From contig NC_084782.1 in the NCBI RefSeq assembly GCF_028858725.1, forward strand, positions 1-64,000: 64,000 nt of DNA, written 5' to 3'. Each line of letters starts with the position of its first letter. Position 1 is the stretch's first letter. This document shows positions 24,433-38,568 of this stretch, one piece after another. The notes beneath the pieces are model-generated. The model saw nothing but the letters and a program-made list of their open reading frames with translations. It was not told the origin of the DNA and did not search any database. This DNA is from Colius striatus (lineage: Eukaryota > Chordata > Aves > Coliiformes > Coliidae). Made by a program: the position numbers and the translations under genes.

Positions 24433-25984
24433 TGTTCTTTCCATGAAGCCAAAGGCTGAGACCAGCTCAGCCTCACCACCTGCCAGACCTCTGTTTTGCA
24501 GCTTACAGCCTGGCCCAGCTCTCACATGGATCACACAACACACTGCTGAGTGCCCTGTTATTAACCCTGTATGAGCCCAGGGATGGCTGACTGAAGGAGA
24601 GCAGGAATGAAGGCATTCCCCTGGCCTGGTGCAGTGATCCCTTGCAGTGCTGTCCTCAGAAGCCTGCAATTACACCTAACAGAGACAGGACTTCTGATTC
24701 ACGGGATGTTCAAAAGTGACATTCAATTAATATGATTCATTAGTTCTAACTTACTATAATGGAAAGGTTTAAAATAACAGTTGTTCTTTCAGAGCCATGC
24801 AAGCAGCATTTCAGGTGCCAGTTGCCTCTTTCCCTGTCTAGCTTTGATCTGCAGAAGCATCACCAACAGGTGGTATAAGAGCAGAGACAGACTTCTGGAG
24901 ACCATCAGCTAATCAACTATTTTGGGTGAACTCCTGGGATGAAGGATTTCTCCAGCAATCCCATACCACCCAAAACATTTTTCCCTCGGGGCTGCTACTG
25001 CAAAACCCCTAACTAAGTTTTCTTTTTGCTGTGCTCTCCTTTGGAAAGGCCACAGACAAGTACAGCATGTGTCTGCCTGATGGAAAGGTTGCTCTGAAGA
25101 GCTGGAGAAAAGCCAAGAGTTCCAGCAGATTTAAAAAGAAGAGAGTCATCCCTTGAGGCAGAGCAGAGTGCTGTCAGCCAGGTCAGATATCTTTGGCTAG
25201 ATGTTTATCCTGCATGGCCTGGAATAGCCCTTTGTCATCCCTGTACATGTCAGGAAAGGCACTGTGAAAGAGAGCACAGGTGTCTGGTAATGCCACAGGG
25301 CTCTTTCTTTCTCCCATGTCCTTGTCCCCTGACCACCCTGAAAGGGCATGGCACTGGGGGGTCACTAAGATTTGGGACTGGTGAACCAGAGGACTTCTCA
25401 GATATATCCCACAGGTTCTCTGCTGACAGGTTGAGCCATGATCTGTTCAGGTCAAGGAAAGCTGCTCAGCCCTCCAAGCCAAATTTATACCAGGACAGTG
25501 ATACGAGTCCTGAGCCTCATCAGATTGCTCTGCATGTGCACATCTGTGCCTTCAAAACAGGGTGACCACACTCAACCTTCTCTGCAGGAATGCTAATTCA
25601 ACAACTCAGAGTTTTTATGGCAGTGTGGTAGATGGCCTGAGCCACACGTGTCCTGTGGATGGCTCCTGCAGTTTCAGCTGAGATGGTGGCATGTCAGTGC
25701 CTGCAAACGTCCCCAGCATGGTTTAATGAACCAGTGTGGATACCTCAAGGATGCAATACACTGCTGGACACAGCACTCCTGAGCTCTGATATCCAAAATC
25801 TGAGACTTGAAGCACCTCAGAGGCACCAGTGGCCAAGGGCTGCATGGTGGGCAAAGCCTCCACAGCCCTGCAAGCCACCTGCAGCACGAGCTCTTCCCAT
25901 GGCACTAAAGGCTGCAGTTGCAGAACAGCAAACTGATGCCACCATGGGCTACCTACAGAAACACACTTGGTGATTGTTAGTAAC

Positions 25985-26656
25985 CTGCATGGAGAGAGAC
26001 CTGGCAGTGCTGGTTGATAGCAAACTAAACCTGAGCCAGCAACGTGCCCTCGTGGGCAAGAAGCCAATGGCAGCCTGGGGGCAGCAAGAGAGTGTGGGCA
26101 GCAGGTCAAGGGAGGTTCTGCTGCCCCTCTGCTCTGCCCTGCTGAGGCCTCATCTGGAGTCCTGTGTCCAGTTCTGGGCTCCCCAGCTCCAGAGGGACAG
26201 GGAACTGCTGCAGAGAGGCCAGTGCAGGGACACCAAGATGATCAGGGGATGGAACATGTGTGTGAGGAGGAAAGGCTGCAGCCCTGGGGCTGTTCAGCCT
26301 GGAGAAGAGAAGCCTTAGGGGGGATCTCAATACAACTATTTAAAAGCTGCATGTGAAGAGGATGGGGCAGCACTTTTTTTTGTAGTGTTCAGTGACAGGA
26401 CAAGGGGTGATGGACATCAGCTGGAACACAAACAGTTCCATTGGCACAGGAGGAGCAAGTCCTTTGGTGCTGAGGTGAGGGAGCCCTGGCCCAGGCTGCC
26501 CAGGGAGGGTGTGGAGGCTCCTTCTCAGGAGGTTCCCAACCCCACCTGGACACGTTCCTGTGCCCCCTGAGCCAGGGGAACCTGCTTGAGCAGGGGCTGG
26601 GGCTGGAGCAGCTCTGCAGGGCCCTTCCAGCCCCCACCACTCTATGATTCTTTGAT
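25985..26656 (+). mobile_element. CR1 LINE, ORF2 3' end plus 3' UTR
   Basis: It encodes, with breaks, the CR1 ORF2 C-terminal sequence RDLAVLVDSKLNLSQQRALV and then [19 protein letters not shown]. It ends at CACTCTATGATTCTTTGATG. It is closely related to the copies at 23938-24432 and 33165-34112. Confidence 0.94.
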
Positions 26657-28917
26657 GAAGCAGGAAGCATTTGACACTGCCCATGTCCCAGGAACCAGCC
26701 CCTTTCCCAGTAAAGCCTCTGATGGACTCAGCCCCAGCAGGGGATGGGGGTGATAAGCTCTGTGTGTTGTTCCTGCTGAGTTAACATTCCCTGGCTCCCT
26801 GTGCTGCCTCCAGAACTTGCTCAGCTGATGTTCACTTTATAAAAATAACCCTAGCACCGTGTGTTCCATGAAGTTCACTTTAACCCATTGTCAACAAACC
26901 CTTGTGGGCTGTGGCAGAATGAACCCCAGGGACGGGAGAAGCAAAACTGGGAGACAGAGGGTGAAACATGAAAAGTACTAAAGAGCTGCCTTCATACCGG
27001 CATTTCTGTGGTGGCAGCAGGAAGGGTCAATGGTGTCATGACCAGCCTGCAATGGAATGCAAACAGAAAACACCTTCCTGCTCTGTGGCAGTGTTTCATC
27101 CAGGAATACACCCACTGTGACAGTCAGGCCTGGGCTCCCACAGCCTCAGTTCCCTCCCCAGTGGGTACGTGCAGCATTTCCAATGAGCACAAACCACCTG
27201 CTGAACACAAACACGTGTGTGACCCAAATTTTCATGAGATTTGCTGCCCTGCAGGCTTCTTCCCCATCATTCCTGTGCTGCAGCTCCAGCCTCAAATACC
27301 CGAGGTCTTGCTAAAGGAAACAGAAAAACAATCATTAAGAGCATCCAGCTCTTCCCTGGGGACACATAACCAAACCCTTCACAGCTGTCACAGTGCAGCC
27401 ACCAATAATCTGGGTAAAATACCTTTTTCTAGCTTAAATAACTAAGTATACATGAGGCTTCCTCATGTACTCCCAGCTTGGAGATCTCCCTCCCTTTTCT
27501 GTCTGTATTTCTGATGGAGACAGGAGTGCTTATGGTCACCACACTCCTACCTGACACTGCCCAGCCTTCCAAGAGGAGACTTGCTTCTTGGGATGACTTC
27601 AGGGAAACTCAGCTGCAGATACTACAAACTAGGGTGGAAATTACTACATAAGAGAGTCTTGCATGCTTTGCAAAGAACAGACAGACTGCTGAATTGAGAG
27701 AGCCTCGGACAGACCGTGTGTGTGTTTGTGCATAAGGAGATGAAAGAAATAAGCAGGTGAGTCAGGGTAAACGTATCATCTTGTAAAGCACTCAGAATAA
27801 TGCCATTAAATGTCAAAGCAACATGCTATTTTAGTTTTGCTGGCTCTTTCCCTACTGAGAAATCTTCCAGATCATTCCTGACCTGGGTGATTTACCTTCA
27901 GCCTACGCATGGAAAAGACCCGTGGGAGCGAGGGATGAGGGAAGCAGCTGCCCCCTTGCTGCTCACAGTCCATCCTGGTATGGTGAGACCTCCAGCAGTG
28001 CTGCAGGGTCCAGGATGGGCATGTCTGCAGAGATGGGAGCAGCTCATGCATGCACAAGTCCCTCCAGACACACATCAGGTTTGCACCAGGAATTTGGAGC
28101 CTCCTGGTTCCAGTCAAAATGGTAAGAGGGGTGGGTATGTCACCAGAGGATGATCCTTATGGAAAAGCCCTTCTCTGGAGGCCCTTTCAGAAGGAAAGTG
28201 TTCCCCAAATCATTAATACTCCTGTATTGCTGGGCTATGCAAGAACATCACCACAGCCTGCATGGGGCACACACCAAAAGGTCACTTCTACACTCATGCT
28301 CAGGACTCCATCTCCAGTAAAATACACTCAGATCCTAACCAGGGATTAGACTGATTTTTCTCCTTCACCCACCAGCAAGTGCTTGCAGCAGCAAAGTGGA
28401 ATTTCACAGCCTCATGCTAAGTATCCTCAGGAGTGGGCCACATGTTGCTGCTTCAGAGACTCTCTCAGGCCAGGATAGACCCTGGCTCTTTCAAAGCACA
28501 GCAGCCAGGCCTCTCAGCTCCCTGCTAGAGATATCCCAAAAGACCAAGAAGCACCTTCTCATGCCACAGATCCACTATTTATTATTATGTATTCAGTCCA
28601 CTTGCAGAGCTCTGGGCCAAATGCAGGATTCTCCCAATCCCATCTCTTTACTCCTACCTCTGCAGCCAACCAAAATACTTCAGACAAGCATGTACAGCCC
28701 TCATCAGGGAGATCTGGGCTCAAGATTGTCCCATGGATGCAGCCCCATAACCCACTGCATGCCAGCAGAAATCCTCCCTTGGGTGCTGGAAGGAGCCTGG
28801 GGTGAACAAAGCTGCTCCACATCTTTGAAAGGGTCATCTGCAGAGCACATCTCTTGCCTGAATGGATATTGCCCTCTCTTAGGAGCAATAGCAGGTTTAT
28901 AATGTGAAAGCTTTTAC

Positions 28918-29016
28918 CTTCCTCGGCTTCCAGATCCACCAGTGAAGATACCAACACGCCCATCTCCTGACATTTTTTGCTGTGGGCCTTTGACTTCATG
29001 TGTTTAGTCAGATTCC
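28918..29016 (-). CDS. HIVEP3: HIVEP3 exon completing the second ZAS zinc finger
   Basis: This 99-nt exon follows the acceptor CTTCTTTTCAG and ends at the donor GAAG|GTAAAAG. Both ends are phase 1: two bases complete the Gly started upstream, 32 whole codons follow, and one base is left over. It encodes [15 protein letters not shown], which supplies the two histidines of finger 2 (H-x5-H), then the segment [17 protein letters not shown]. Joined to the previous exon the finger reads C-x2-C-x12-H-x5-H, the atypical spacing usual for the second finger of a ZAS pair. The exon is far too short to be called from frame length alone. Matching phases, splice sites and family homology support it. The residues after the finger lead into the acidic tract of the next exon. 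Confidence 0.93.
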
Positions 29017-32000
29017 CTGAAAAGAAGCAGAAAACACATTTTGGTCAAAAAGGCTCTTCTTTGGGGATTTTAGGTTTGTTTTTTCTCCTGTTTTTCATTT
29101 TGCAAGCTCAGCAGTTCCAAGTTAATAGTTTGGTTTTGAACTGGACATCAGTGTCCTCTGAATCTCCCCAGACCAGTATCCATCTCAAATACCCCGTGAC
29201 ACGAGGCTAATTCTTCCCTTTGGTTCCTTTGCTGCTGCACAGGGGTGGAAGAAGAGGTGCTGGCAGGGCTGTGTGGGCTTTCAGGTATTTTGCAACCTGT
29301 ATAAAACACAGTCAGGGTCCACACTGGAGTTTGGGAAGAGGAAAAGGCATGGACTGTGTTCAGCTGTGATGGTGCAGCAAAGAAAATGGTAACAAAAGCA
29401 GGGAAGAAAAACACATCTCAATCCAGCATCATCCAACCTCACCCCAGCACACAAGGTCTCAAGACCTGGAGGTGAGGAGCTCCTCAGCACCACAGGGCAG
29501 ACTGGTACCATCAAAACAAGGGCTCGAGATGCCAGCAAGAGGGGAAGACCTTACAATCACCCTCTTCCTGCAGTAGGATGGCTCAGATGCTCTGGCATAC
29601 CCTCCAGTGCCAGGCAAAAGCTCTCAGAAGGAGCCATGGATACCCTCTGAACCCCTGTGCACCAGGGTCAGTCAGCACTGAGGAAACTTGCTGAGCACTA
29701 AATGGGGCTTCCTCAGGGCTGGGATGGAAAAAGCAACCTCTGCAAGGGGAAGGCTGGGAAGTGGGGGCATTGGTTACTGCTCTGAGCCAGTGTGATGGGA
29801 TAACTCATGGGCATGCTGGTCTCACAGGGGACCTCTCCAATTGTAACTCACAAATTATGGGCTGGTTAATTAGACAGCTATTAACCCTACTTATATCCAA
29901 CACTGAACAAAGGGGAACCTTAGTTGAAGGGGAAAAGGTGGGTAGGTGGAACAGAGGGAAAAATAAAGGCCAGGAGAAACAAAGAAAAAAATGTCCCTCT
30001 TTTCCCTTTCCTCAACCAAACCTCTTTAGGGGCTGAACTGGTGGATGAGAAGAGTCCTGGGCCCTTGCTAAAGCTCCACCAAGGGCTGTTTAATTTCCCA
30101 GCACAGCCCAGGAGCTGGCTGAGCACCCCAAATTCACTGCAGCAATACGATGAGCCATCAGCCTTCCTGCTAGCTAACACCTGAGAGTCCTGATGAACAT
30201 GAGGCTTGTTTCTCTCACCAAGGAAAAGAATGAATTCTCACATTTTATTATAACCTTCAGCTGAGGAATGAGGTCCCTCAGCTGGTAATCCACAGAGTCC
30301 CCTGGTCCCTGAGCTGGGTGAGAGTATAGAGGGCCTCTATCAACCTCTCCTCCTGCTGGTCTGGATAGTATAAATAAATAAACAACTATTCATTGGAGCA
30401 GAGAATTACCCATGACACCCTCACACCTCAGAGGAGTGCCATAACCATCTAGCTACCCAGTCAGTTTCTCTTTTGCTCATGAATTATTTATGTAGCTCAC
30501 TTTATATGAAATGGAACAGCTCCAACAGGAACGAGACAAAGGTTGACTCTATATCCTTGTGTATCTGGCATCCAGGTAGGATGTGGATTCAATGGATATT
30601 TAATAAGTTAAATGTAGCAAAACAGCTCCAATAAGACAGATTTATTATTTTTAAACTTCATGCCTACATACCCTTAGCCCCATGGTCAGGACACTCAGGT
30701 ATGAGGAGGAGGCCAGCTTGGCTCAGGCCCTTGCTCTGAATCAGACCTCTCTTTCTCCACTTTGGACCAGGAGTTTTGTTGTGGACCCAAAGACACCCAG
30801 TCAGACAAGAGCATGCTCCCATGGACACCTCTGCTTCCAATGAATCCCCTCTGTTTTAAAGTGAAACACTGTTCCACCAAAAAGCATCCAACTAATCCAA
30901 ATTAAGGACTCGTGGAACTGGGATTTTGGACCTAACTAGAAAAAAGGACAAACTGACCAAGTCTGTTGAAATCAAACCCTGGTGCTGCTGCCTGTCTATA
31001 ACAGCACATCACATCTTGGCTGGCAAAATGACCCATCTTTGCTCAGTTACCACAGCAAAATCCCTGACTGGATTCCCTCCAGTAATAACAACAAACACAG
31101 AAAATAAGCCCAAGTAAATGCCTGGTGTGAGCTGGGGGTTGCTGGTTAATCTGTGGCACCTCAAGAATTCAGCTGTGATCCCCATGGTGGGAACAGTGGG
31201 GAGTGGAGGTCCAGCAGGCATTCTGGTGCTACCAGTTCCACAAAACATGCTCATAAATTCACTGTGCTACATGCATCTGGTTTTGGCTAAACCAGGAGGT
31301 CATAACATTAACTACTGAGGGGTGAAGAGAGTGGGGGAGAGCTGTAAATGCAATGCTTTGGGTAAGACTGAGGCCACTCTGTACTTGAGGGAAGATCTCT
31401 GGTCCTCAGAGGCACACAGTGGCCACTTTGGCCACTTTAGATGTCTGAAGGCTGGTTACAGACACAAGTCCTTCCCGCTGCCTTAGCTCCAGTGCTGTTT
31501 GCAGTGGACACACACTCTCCCTTGGGCTGCTGCAGAGAGCCCAACCAGATGGTTTGGCAGCTCTGTGCCCATCACACCTCTGCTCTCACTCAGCTCCACC
31601 CTGAGCAATGGTTTGGGTTGACCAGTTCTGCCAGAAACCATCAGTGTCACTTCCTTCTTTAATTTCTTTCACTGGAGGCAACTTTCCTTGTGCAAGGCAA
31701 GGCCATGGCTTCTCTCCTCCTTCCCACTCAAGCTGATCACGAGGTGTCAGATGGAAGACACCACATAGGCAACGTCACACCCCCCCACCACCATGAATGA
31801 GTTCATGCAAAACACCAAAAGTTCATAGCAAGTGTCACTTTCTTTCCCCTTCTACTTTTTTTCTACTCTGCTTTCCATCTTCCTTCCTTCTCATTAGGTT
31901 AGGTAAGGTCATATCCACACACATTAAGCCTGCAGAGCTCTGGGGTTGCATCCCCCTGAGGCACAGTCTATCCATACACAGCACCCTGCACACACACCAG

Positions 32001-33164
32001 GAAAAAACCCCAACAAGTGGGGATGTTGCCATCCTTTGAGGGAAGGGACGCTCAGAGGGATGGATTCTCATCTGACCTAACTTTGCATCATTTTAAGGAA
32101 GTTAAAAGCTTGAGGCTTATTTACATCAGCTGAGAAGCTGAGTTATCATCCTGGGAGCAATTCAGACAACAATGATATTTATCTTACTAGGGTTCTTCTT
32201 ACAGTTTGTGTTTTTATAGACCCCTTAATTAATGCTGGCAGGGTTAAATGCTCAAGCCCTTCAGCAAATTTCCAGTAAAATCAACACCACTTTGCCTCAG
32301 GAAGAACTGCATAGGAATGCCACAAGGAAGGAATCACAGCTACTTGTTGCCTTACAGAGTTTTGGCTCTGAACTTAAAGAAAAACCCAAAACTCCAAACC
32401 AAAAAAAACCCCACCTAGGATTTCTTCCTTGGAAATGCTGCAAAAACCCTGTATCTGAAGGAGCAGGAGAGAAACCAGCAGGAAGAGCAGCTGGATTGAA
32501 AGCACAGAATATGTCTGTTGACTCCTAGGCAGGTAAGTGGTCCTCAGCAAGGATTATCTACTAAAAGGTGTGAAATAAAGTGCCTATATTGAAATAAATT
32601 CAGGGATCAGTGGAAGTCATGACACACACCCCCAACCTCAACTATTGCTGCATTGGAGGAGCACACACAGTATCAGCAAAGGTGTCTCCTTATGCCTGCT
32701 TGTAACTATGTCTTACCAGCTGCCTAAGCTCTTCTGATGTCCTGAGGTCTTATTCTGGACCCAAAGCAGCTTAAATACTTGTGTTGTTTTGAGAAAGCTA
32801 AAACTCTGCTGTTCTAAAAGCACTTAGAGCAGCTTAAGAGGGGCTAGAAGTGATTTCTCAGTTAAATTTAAAGAGGGGAATTAATTTACCAGACAATGTA
32901 TTAAATGTGGTAGAGTCAAAGCAAAACACAGGGACCAGAAGTACTAAGATTCCTGGGACAATTCTCCTGTCTGTACTGGGCACACACACCACACCTTCTA
33001 TTTCTCCTTTCAAAAGTGAGCAATTGAACCACAACAACAACGAAAAGCCCCTCAACAAAATGACCAACAGCAGGACCCCAGTTTCCAGAGTGACACTGTG
33101 ATGCAAATGCTCACAGCTTGCCAGGACTTCGGTGTTTTCATACTCCTCTTTTAAAACAATATGC

Positions 33165-34112
33165 AGAGAGCTGCTGAATGACAGAGCCCAGAGGCTGGGA
33201 TCAATGGCACAGAATGGAGTGTGAGGCCTGTGGCCAGTGGGGTTCCACAGGGATGGGTTCTGGGGCCAGTCTGGTTCAACATCTTCATCATCAACCTGGA
33301 TGAGGGGACAGAGGGACCCTCAGTGAGTTCCCTGCTGGCACCAAACTGGGAGCACTGGCTGATGCACCAGAGACTGAGCTGCCAGTCAGTGAGAGCTGGG
33401 CAGGCTGAGAGTTGGGCACAGAGGAACCTGCTGAGGTGCAACAAGGGCAAGTGCAGAGTCCTGAACCTGGGAAGGAACAACCCCATCACCAGCACAGGCT
33501 GGGGGTGACCTGCTGGAGAGCAGCTCTGCAGAGACAGACCTGGCAGTGCTGGGTGAGAATAAACTGACCATGAGCAGCAACGTGCCCTCGTGGGCAAGAA
33601 GCCAATGGCAGCCTGGGGGCAGCAAGAAGAGTGTGGGCAGCAGGGCCAGGGAGGTTCTGCTCCCCCTCTGCTCTGCCCTGCTGAGGCCTCATCTGGAGTC
33701 CTGTGTCCAGTTCTGGGCTCCCAGCTCCAGAGGGACAGGGAACTGCTGGAGAGAGGCCAGTGCAGGGACACTAAGATGCTGAGGGGACTGGAGCATCTTC
33801 CTTGTGAGGAAAGGCTGTGGGACCTGGGGCTGTTCAGTCTGGAGAAGAGGAGACTGAGGGGGGAGCTCATGAACAGTTACAAATATCTCACTGGTGGGTG
33901 TCAGGAGCTTGGGGCAGCACTTTTTTCTGTAATGTCCAGTGACAGGACAAAAAGTTCCATTTAAACATAAGGAAAAACTATTTGAGTGCTGAGGGGATGG
34001 AGCCCTGGCCCAGGCTGCCCAGGGAGGGTGTGGAGGCTCCTGCTCAGGAGGTTTCCAACCCCACCTGGACACGTTCCTGTGCCCCTGAGCCAGGGGAACT
34101 GCCTGGACCTGA
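33165..34112 (+). mobile_element. CR1 LINE, longest plus-strand copy, includes reverse-transcriptase part
   Basis: Frames read SGVPQGWVLGPVWFNIFIIN, corresponding to the RT motif PQGS-LGP-FNIFI, then further ORF2 sequence (RNNPITSTGWG) and the [14 protein letters not shown] block. The usual 3' octamer tail is missing: the element stops after GCCAGGGGAACTGCCTGGAC. Frameshifts make it non-functional. Confidence 0.93.
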
Positions 34113-37100
34113 TTCTCTGATGCAAGGAGAGCTACTCTGTGACTTGCAGACTCCCATTCCACTGTGAGACACACTCACACACAGAGAACCAGCCACAGGC
34201 CAACACTTTTCATCCCAGATAAACCCTTGACGTATGTTTTATTTGTGTCTTAAATAATGCACAGGCCTTGATTTAGGTCTTGATGTGGAGATAATGTCCG
34301 CAAGTGAGACTCTATGTAAGGAAAAGCTTTAATTTATATAATCTAATGGGCAAAAGATTACAATTTGTAAAAATGTTGTTATTATCTGTTATACTTATTG
34401 ATTTAAAGATTAAAGGAGAGCACCTGAACAACTAACCTGCTGCCTGTATTCACAGAGGCTATAAAATATCAGTCATCTTCTGGATCAAGCCTATCAGCTT
34501 ATGTTAGCCAAAAACTAATCTTCTAGAAAGGTACCCAGGCTCCATGTGCAGACTTCAAAATACAGAGAATTAGCATATTTCCCATTGAGGCTTGTACTGA
34601 AACTTTAGAGCTGCACTGTTTTAAAACATAACAGCTAATATTTCATCTGGGTTTGTCAGCCTTACTCCAGCCCTCCTTCCTCTTTTGTTTTTTACCTTGC
34701 CCTGGTAAGTTAAAGAGCCCTTTTGCTCACTGTGTTTCACCTCCTGTCTGGATCACTGGGTCATTCTCTGTTCCCAGCATCACAGCTCACATCACATTGT
34801 GCAAGGGAGAAGGCAGCAGGTTCCTGAGCACAACTCTGTCCTCAACCCATCAGAAGGTTGTGACATCCCAAGGAACCAAAGCCTCCTCTCAGCAATGGCT
34901 CCACGGTGATGCTTGGACCCCTCCCCTTTGTCAATCACTAAGGAAGGGCCCCAGAACACACAGGGTACAGGGACATTTTGTAAATGTATATATCAATCTG
35001 CTCTGTTATAACAGCAATTAATTATTTTGGAGCTTTCTATCTGTTGGACTCACTCTGTAGTTTCCAGAGGAGCCTTAGCAGAGCCCTGAGTCTGCTACAG
35101 CAGTAATAACAATAAACTGTGCAGCCATAACCTTGCCTTTAAGGGGCTGAGGGTGTAATGCATTTAATATATTAACATGTTGAATAACCTCAGTGCCTGT
35201 CATGAGCTGATTTAAGGAACTGCAAACTAATTTGTTAAAGGAAGACTACAGCTGAGGACATGAAGAAGTCTGGTGTCTGGAAAGTGTGAGTGGACTAGAC
35301 TATCAAATGGATATCTCCAGCCAACAGGCACTCATGTCCTTTACACAGGCACCTTTTAAATTAATATGAGGCTCCTTGTCCCTTCTGACCTCCAAGCAAA
35401 GGCAGCAGCATCACCACAGTCAGCTGCTCCATACACTTTGTCCAGAAATTATAAGAAACCTTCAAGTAATCAGGATGTGAAAGTCTGATGTGAATCTAAA
35501 CGAGAACAGAAAGTAGCTGTGGAAAAGGGTAAGGTCTGCACAGGAGGGGAATTAATGTGCCAACACTGAGCCACAGCCCCAAGTCACCCAAGAGAAAGAG
35601 TGAAGAAAAGGGGCTGTGGTTCCCTTGAGTGTCTCGACGTGAGTGACAAGGAAAAGCTTGCAGCTCCTGTGTCCCCTCTGGGAAAGTGGTCAAGGGAAAA
35701 AGCTCTCCCTGACCTTCCTGAAAGGGAAAATTGTTAGACTGTAACTTTTTCTTCATTTCCTTCCTGGGAAGAAAACAATGAAGAAGTTGCTTAACCTCTT
35801 TCAAACAACCTCTTGGAGGCCACGGTAACAAACCTCTTAGGAGAGCACTACTACAGTGGAGGTAGAGACACCTCATTAGAGAGGCACATTCATCTCTGGT
35901 CCAGAAACATAAAATCAAATCAATCTTTACAAAACAAATTTCCAAGACTGCTGTTTCCCCTCAGCTAAGGGAGCTCACACACACACAAAAATAAATCTCA
36001 TGGATTTGCTTTAAATTAATCAACATTTTGGGTTCTGTAACCCAAAGGAACAGCTTCTCTCCCAGTGACAGCAGTGCACAAAAAGCACACAAGCAGCATA
36101 ATGAGTGAAAAGGGCAAAAATACTTAAAGCTCTTTCTTTTGCAAAAGTTTTCCCAGTTCTTGGAACACAGATATGGATTTCTGGAGCGGGTAGCAGGGGG
36201 CAGAGGGGGTTGGTGGTGGTTGCAGAGTACATTTTAACCAGAGATCCTCATTAAAAAGAATCATTTAAAAAAACACCCCATTTAACTGCTTCCAGCCTGC
36301 TTGAGAGCATTAGATCATGCTGGAGAAACCTACCACAGCCAAAAGGAAGACAGCTCCACAGCTATCCCCTTTGAGTTTACACTGAAGGCTAAAATTAGCT
36401 CTGGAAAGTTGATTTCTAAAAGACCTTCAGCTCAGCTTGTATTTTTTGCAAGTGCAGTTCAGTAGCAAGAGCTTCAGCTTCTCCATCCTGCAGTTAATTG
36501 TGGTTGCAAAACTGCACAGCAGGAAGGAGGATCCTAATGAATCAGGGCACAAACAATCTTATTCTTGTTCTCTGCAAAACAAGCTGTGAAACACCGAGTT
36601 CTGCAGACCTCCTGGACCTCCAGTTCCCACCCCATCACCAACAGCAGCGATTCTGTAACTTAGGCTTTAACTGATGATTTTATCAGCACACAAAGCTGAT
36701 CTCTTTTCTCACTTTCCACCAACTCTTCCAAAAGTCCATCAACAAAGCAAACAGCTTTTACCCAAGTGCTGCAATGTGGAGTATAAGCATGCCCACAGGA
36801 CACAACCAGGGCTCTGACTGTCACCCCCCTCCAGCAAAGAACCGTTTCCATGCAATTCCAAGTTACCATTGTGCAACTATTTGCCCCCAAAAACACTGTT
36901 CCAGGGAAGTTCTGCCCTCACATGCATCCATAGGCAAATGGGTAGTTTTGCATTCAAATCCTATCACCAGACAGGTTTTTGGAAGGAAGCATTTCCATGC
37001 TACCTTCCTCATGCAAGTTTCCTGCCAAGATGAAGAAAGGAAGTCCCTTAGAGGCAATTGTCTATCTGCAACATGCAATCGGCACAGTCAGTGCTGACAG

Positions 37101-37330
37101 TTTGTGTGCTTCAAGGGAGCAGAGATGAAGAGCAAAGCAGCTAGAGAGATGGTGAAAAGGATGGTTTGATCGCAGCACCCTGAATAAAAGCCTAACAGAA
37201 GCATGGCAGAAAGCAAGGTGAAGAGAGGGAAGAGGCTGAATGGATTCACCTCTCAAAGGAAAACCTCAGAACAAAGTAACAAAAGCAAGAGGGGAAAGAG
37301 ACAGAAAATGAATCAGAAATAGCTCCAGGC

Positions 37331-37347
37331 TGGGAGAGAGAGAGAGA
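37331..37347. repeat. Short (GA)n run
   Basis: GGGAGAGAGAGAGAGAA in a HIVEP3 intron. It is too short to be notable beyond possible length polymorphism. Confidence 0.6.
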
Positions 37348-38568
37348 ACTGTCTCTTGGATCTGCTGCATGTGTCTAATGAGAATTTGGCCTCAAATTCA
37401 GTATCACTTCCCCATGCTGCCATACGCCTAGTGATTACCAGCACGTTGCTACCCAGAAATCACCCTCCAGCTTTACCAACAAAGCCATCAGCTCTAGGCA
37501 CTGCCCACCCTGAATCACCCAGTGTCTGGGTCACTTGTCTGGCACTGATGTGCCCTCCATGGATCTGCCTCTCTGGGTAAGGACACGTGTCACGGTCCAC
37601 ACAGCACCCAGTGCCTCCTCCCTGCACCCATGCTGTGCCACTTCCTTGGGTGGCACTGGTTTTGGGGGGGCTGACACTTTCCTTGAAGTAATTCTCTCTC
37701 CCAGCTGTGTCATCTTCTGAGCTTTGCAACAATGGAACTCCAGGCAACAGCCATTTTAGAGTCATGTCAAACTATAACCAAGAAGCTGAACTCAACATCT
37801 TTATTGCAAGAGTGGCTGCAACCAAAGATGGAGAGGAGTTTGTGACAGACTCCTAATAGAAGCTTAAGGGACTTTGGCACCTCTGGCACCTTTGAATACT
37901 TTACTCACAGTGTCTTGGAAGAGACTTTTTTGGGTTTGCATGTTCCTGATAAGAGTGTTCACTTGTACACTGACTGAGGCGATGATGAAGGTCGTTTGCA
38001 AAGAGTGTCTAGTGGTAGTGAGGCTGTGGATCACTAATGACTAGATGGAACGGAGGTCTTCACTGGAAAAAAACAACCTCTATTGATATGATACGGCAAA
38101 TGTTGAAGCTCCATGCAACTGCAAAGGATGGAAATGTGCAGTGCAATCAGCTCTTGAGAGCACTAGTGCAAAAAGCCACCCCAAAGGCTGTCTCCAGGTG
38201 CTCCATTCTGTACCCAGGAGCTCCTGCCCTCATTCTGGGGTGGTTTTGTTTACAAATAAATCGCTGCCAGTGAAGATGTAATGTCAGGATCGTTCCCTTT
38301 AAGAAGCACAAATGGGATGGTGCAGATGCTCTGCTGCAGCGTGGCACGTGGAGTCAACACTGTCCAAAGTGACAATGCATCAGCTTAATGCAGGGCTGGT
38401 CCTCTTCTGGAAATATCAATTCAAGATTCCCTCATCCCCCTCCCTCCAACTCCTAAGGTTTTCCAGACCCTTGGGAAGGCTTTTTTTCCCCTTTTCACCA
38501 GTGCCCCCCAAGAAGGCTTTGTAAGTTGTTACTCTAAGCAGAGGAGCTAGGAGCTGACTGTCTCTTAC

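Larger units (their letters stand above)
20250..28917 (-). other. HIVEP3 intron, 8.7 kb, CR1-rich
   Basis: It runs from the donor GTAAAAGC at 28917 to the acceptor CATCCCTTCAG ending at 20250. Four CR1 remnants, all opposite to the gene, lie at 21348-21492, 21955-22206, 23938-24432 and 25985-26656. In 20250-21347, 22207-23937, 24433-25984 and 26657-28917 I see only unique non-coding sequence. Open frames there are short and show no splice-compatible homology. Confidence 0.85.
29017..38568 (-). other. HIVEP3 intron, 9.6 kb, separating the halves of zinc finger 2
   Basis: The donor is GTAAGAGA at 38568 and the acceptor CTTCTTTTCAG ends at 29017. The intron splits the codon for Gly in the second ZAS finger. 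One long CR1 copy lies at 33165-34112. A short GA run is at 37331-37347. Nothing else recognisable is present in 29017-33164 or 34113-38568. Confidence 0.85.

Noticed and set aside
28396-28902. 168-codon plus-strand frame next to the 99-nt HIVEP3 exon
   Set aside because: It shows no recognisable family or codon signal, sits in an intron on the opposite strand, and is probably chance.
33151-33870. 239-codon minus-strand frame
   Set aside because: It is the antisense of the CR1 at 33165-34112 and has the low-complexity look of reversed CR1.
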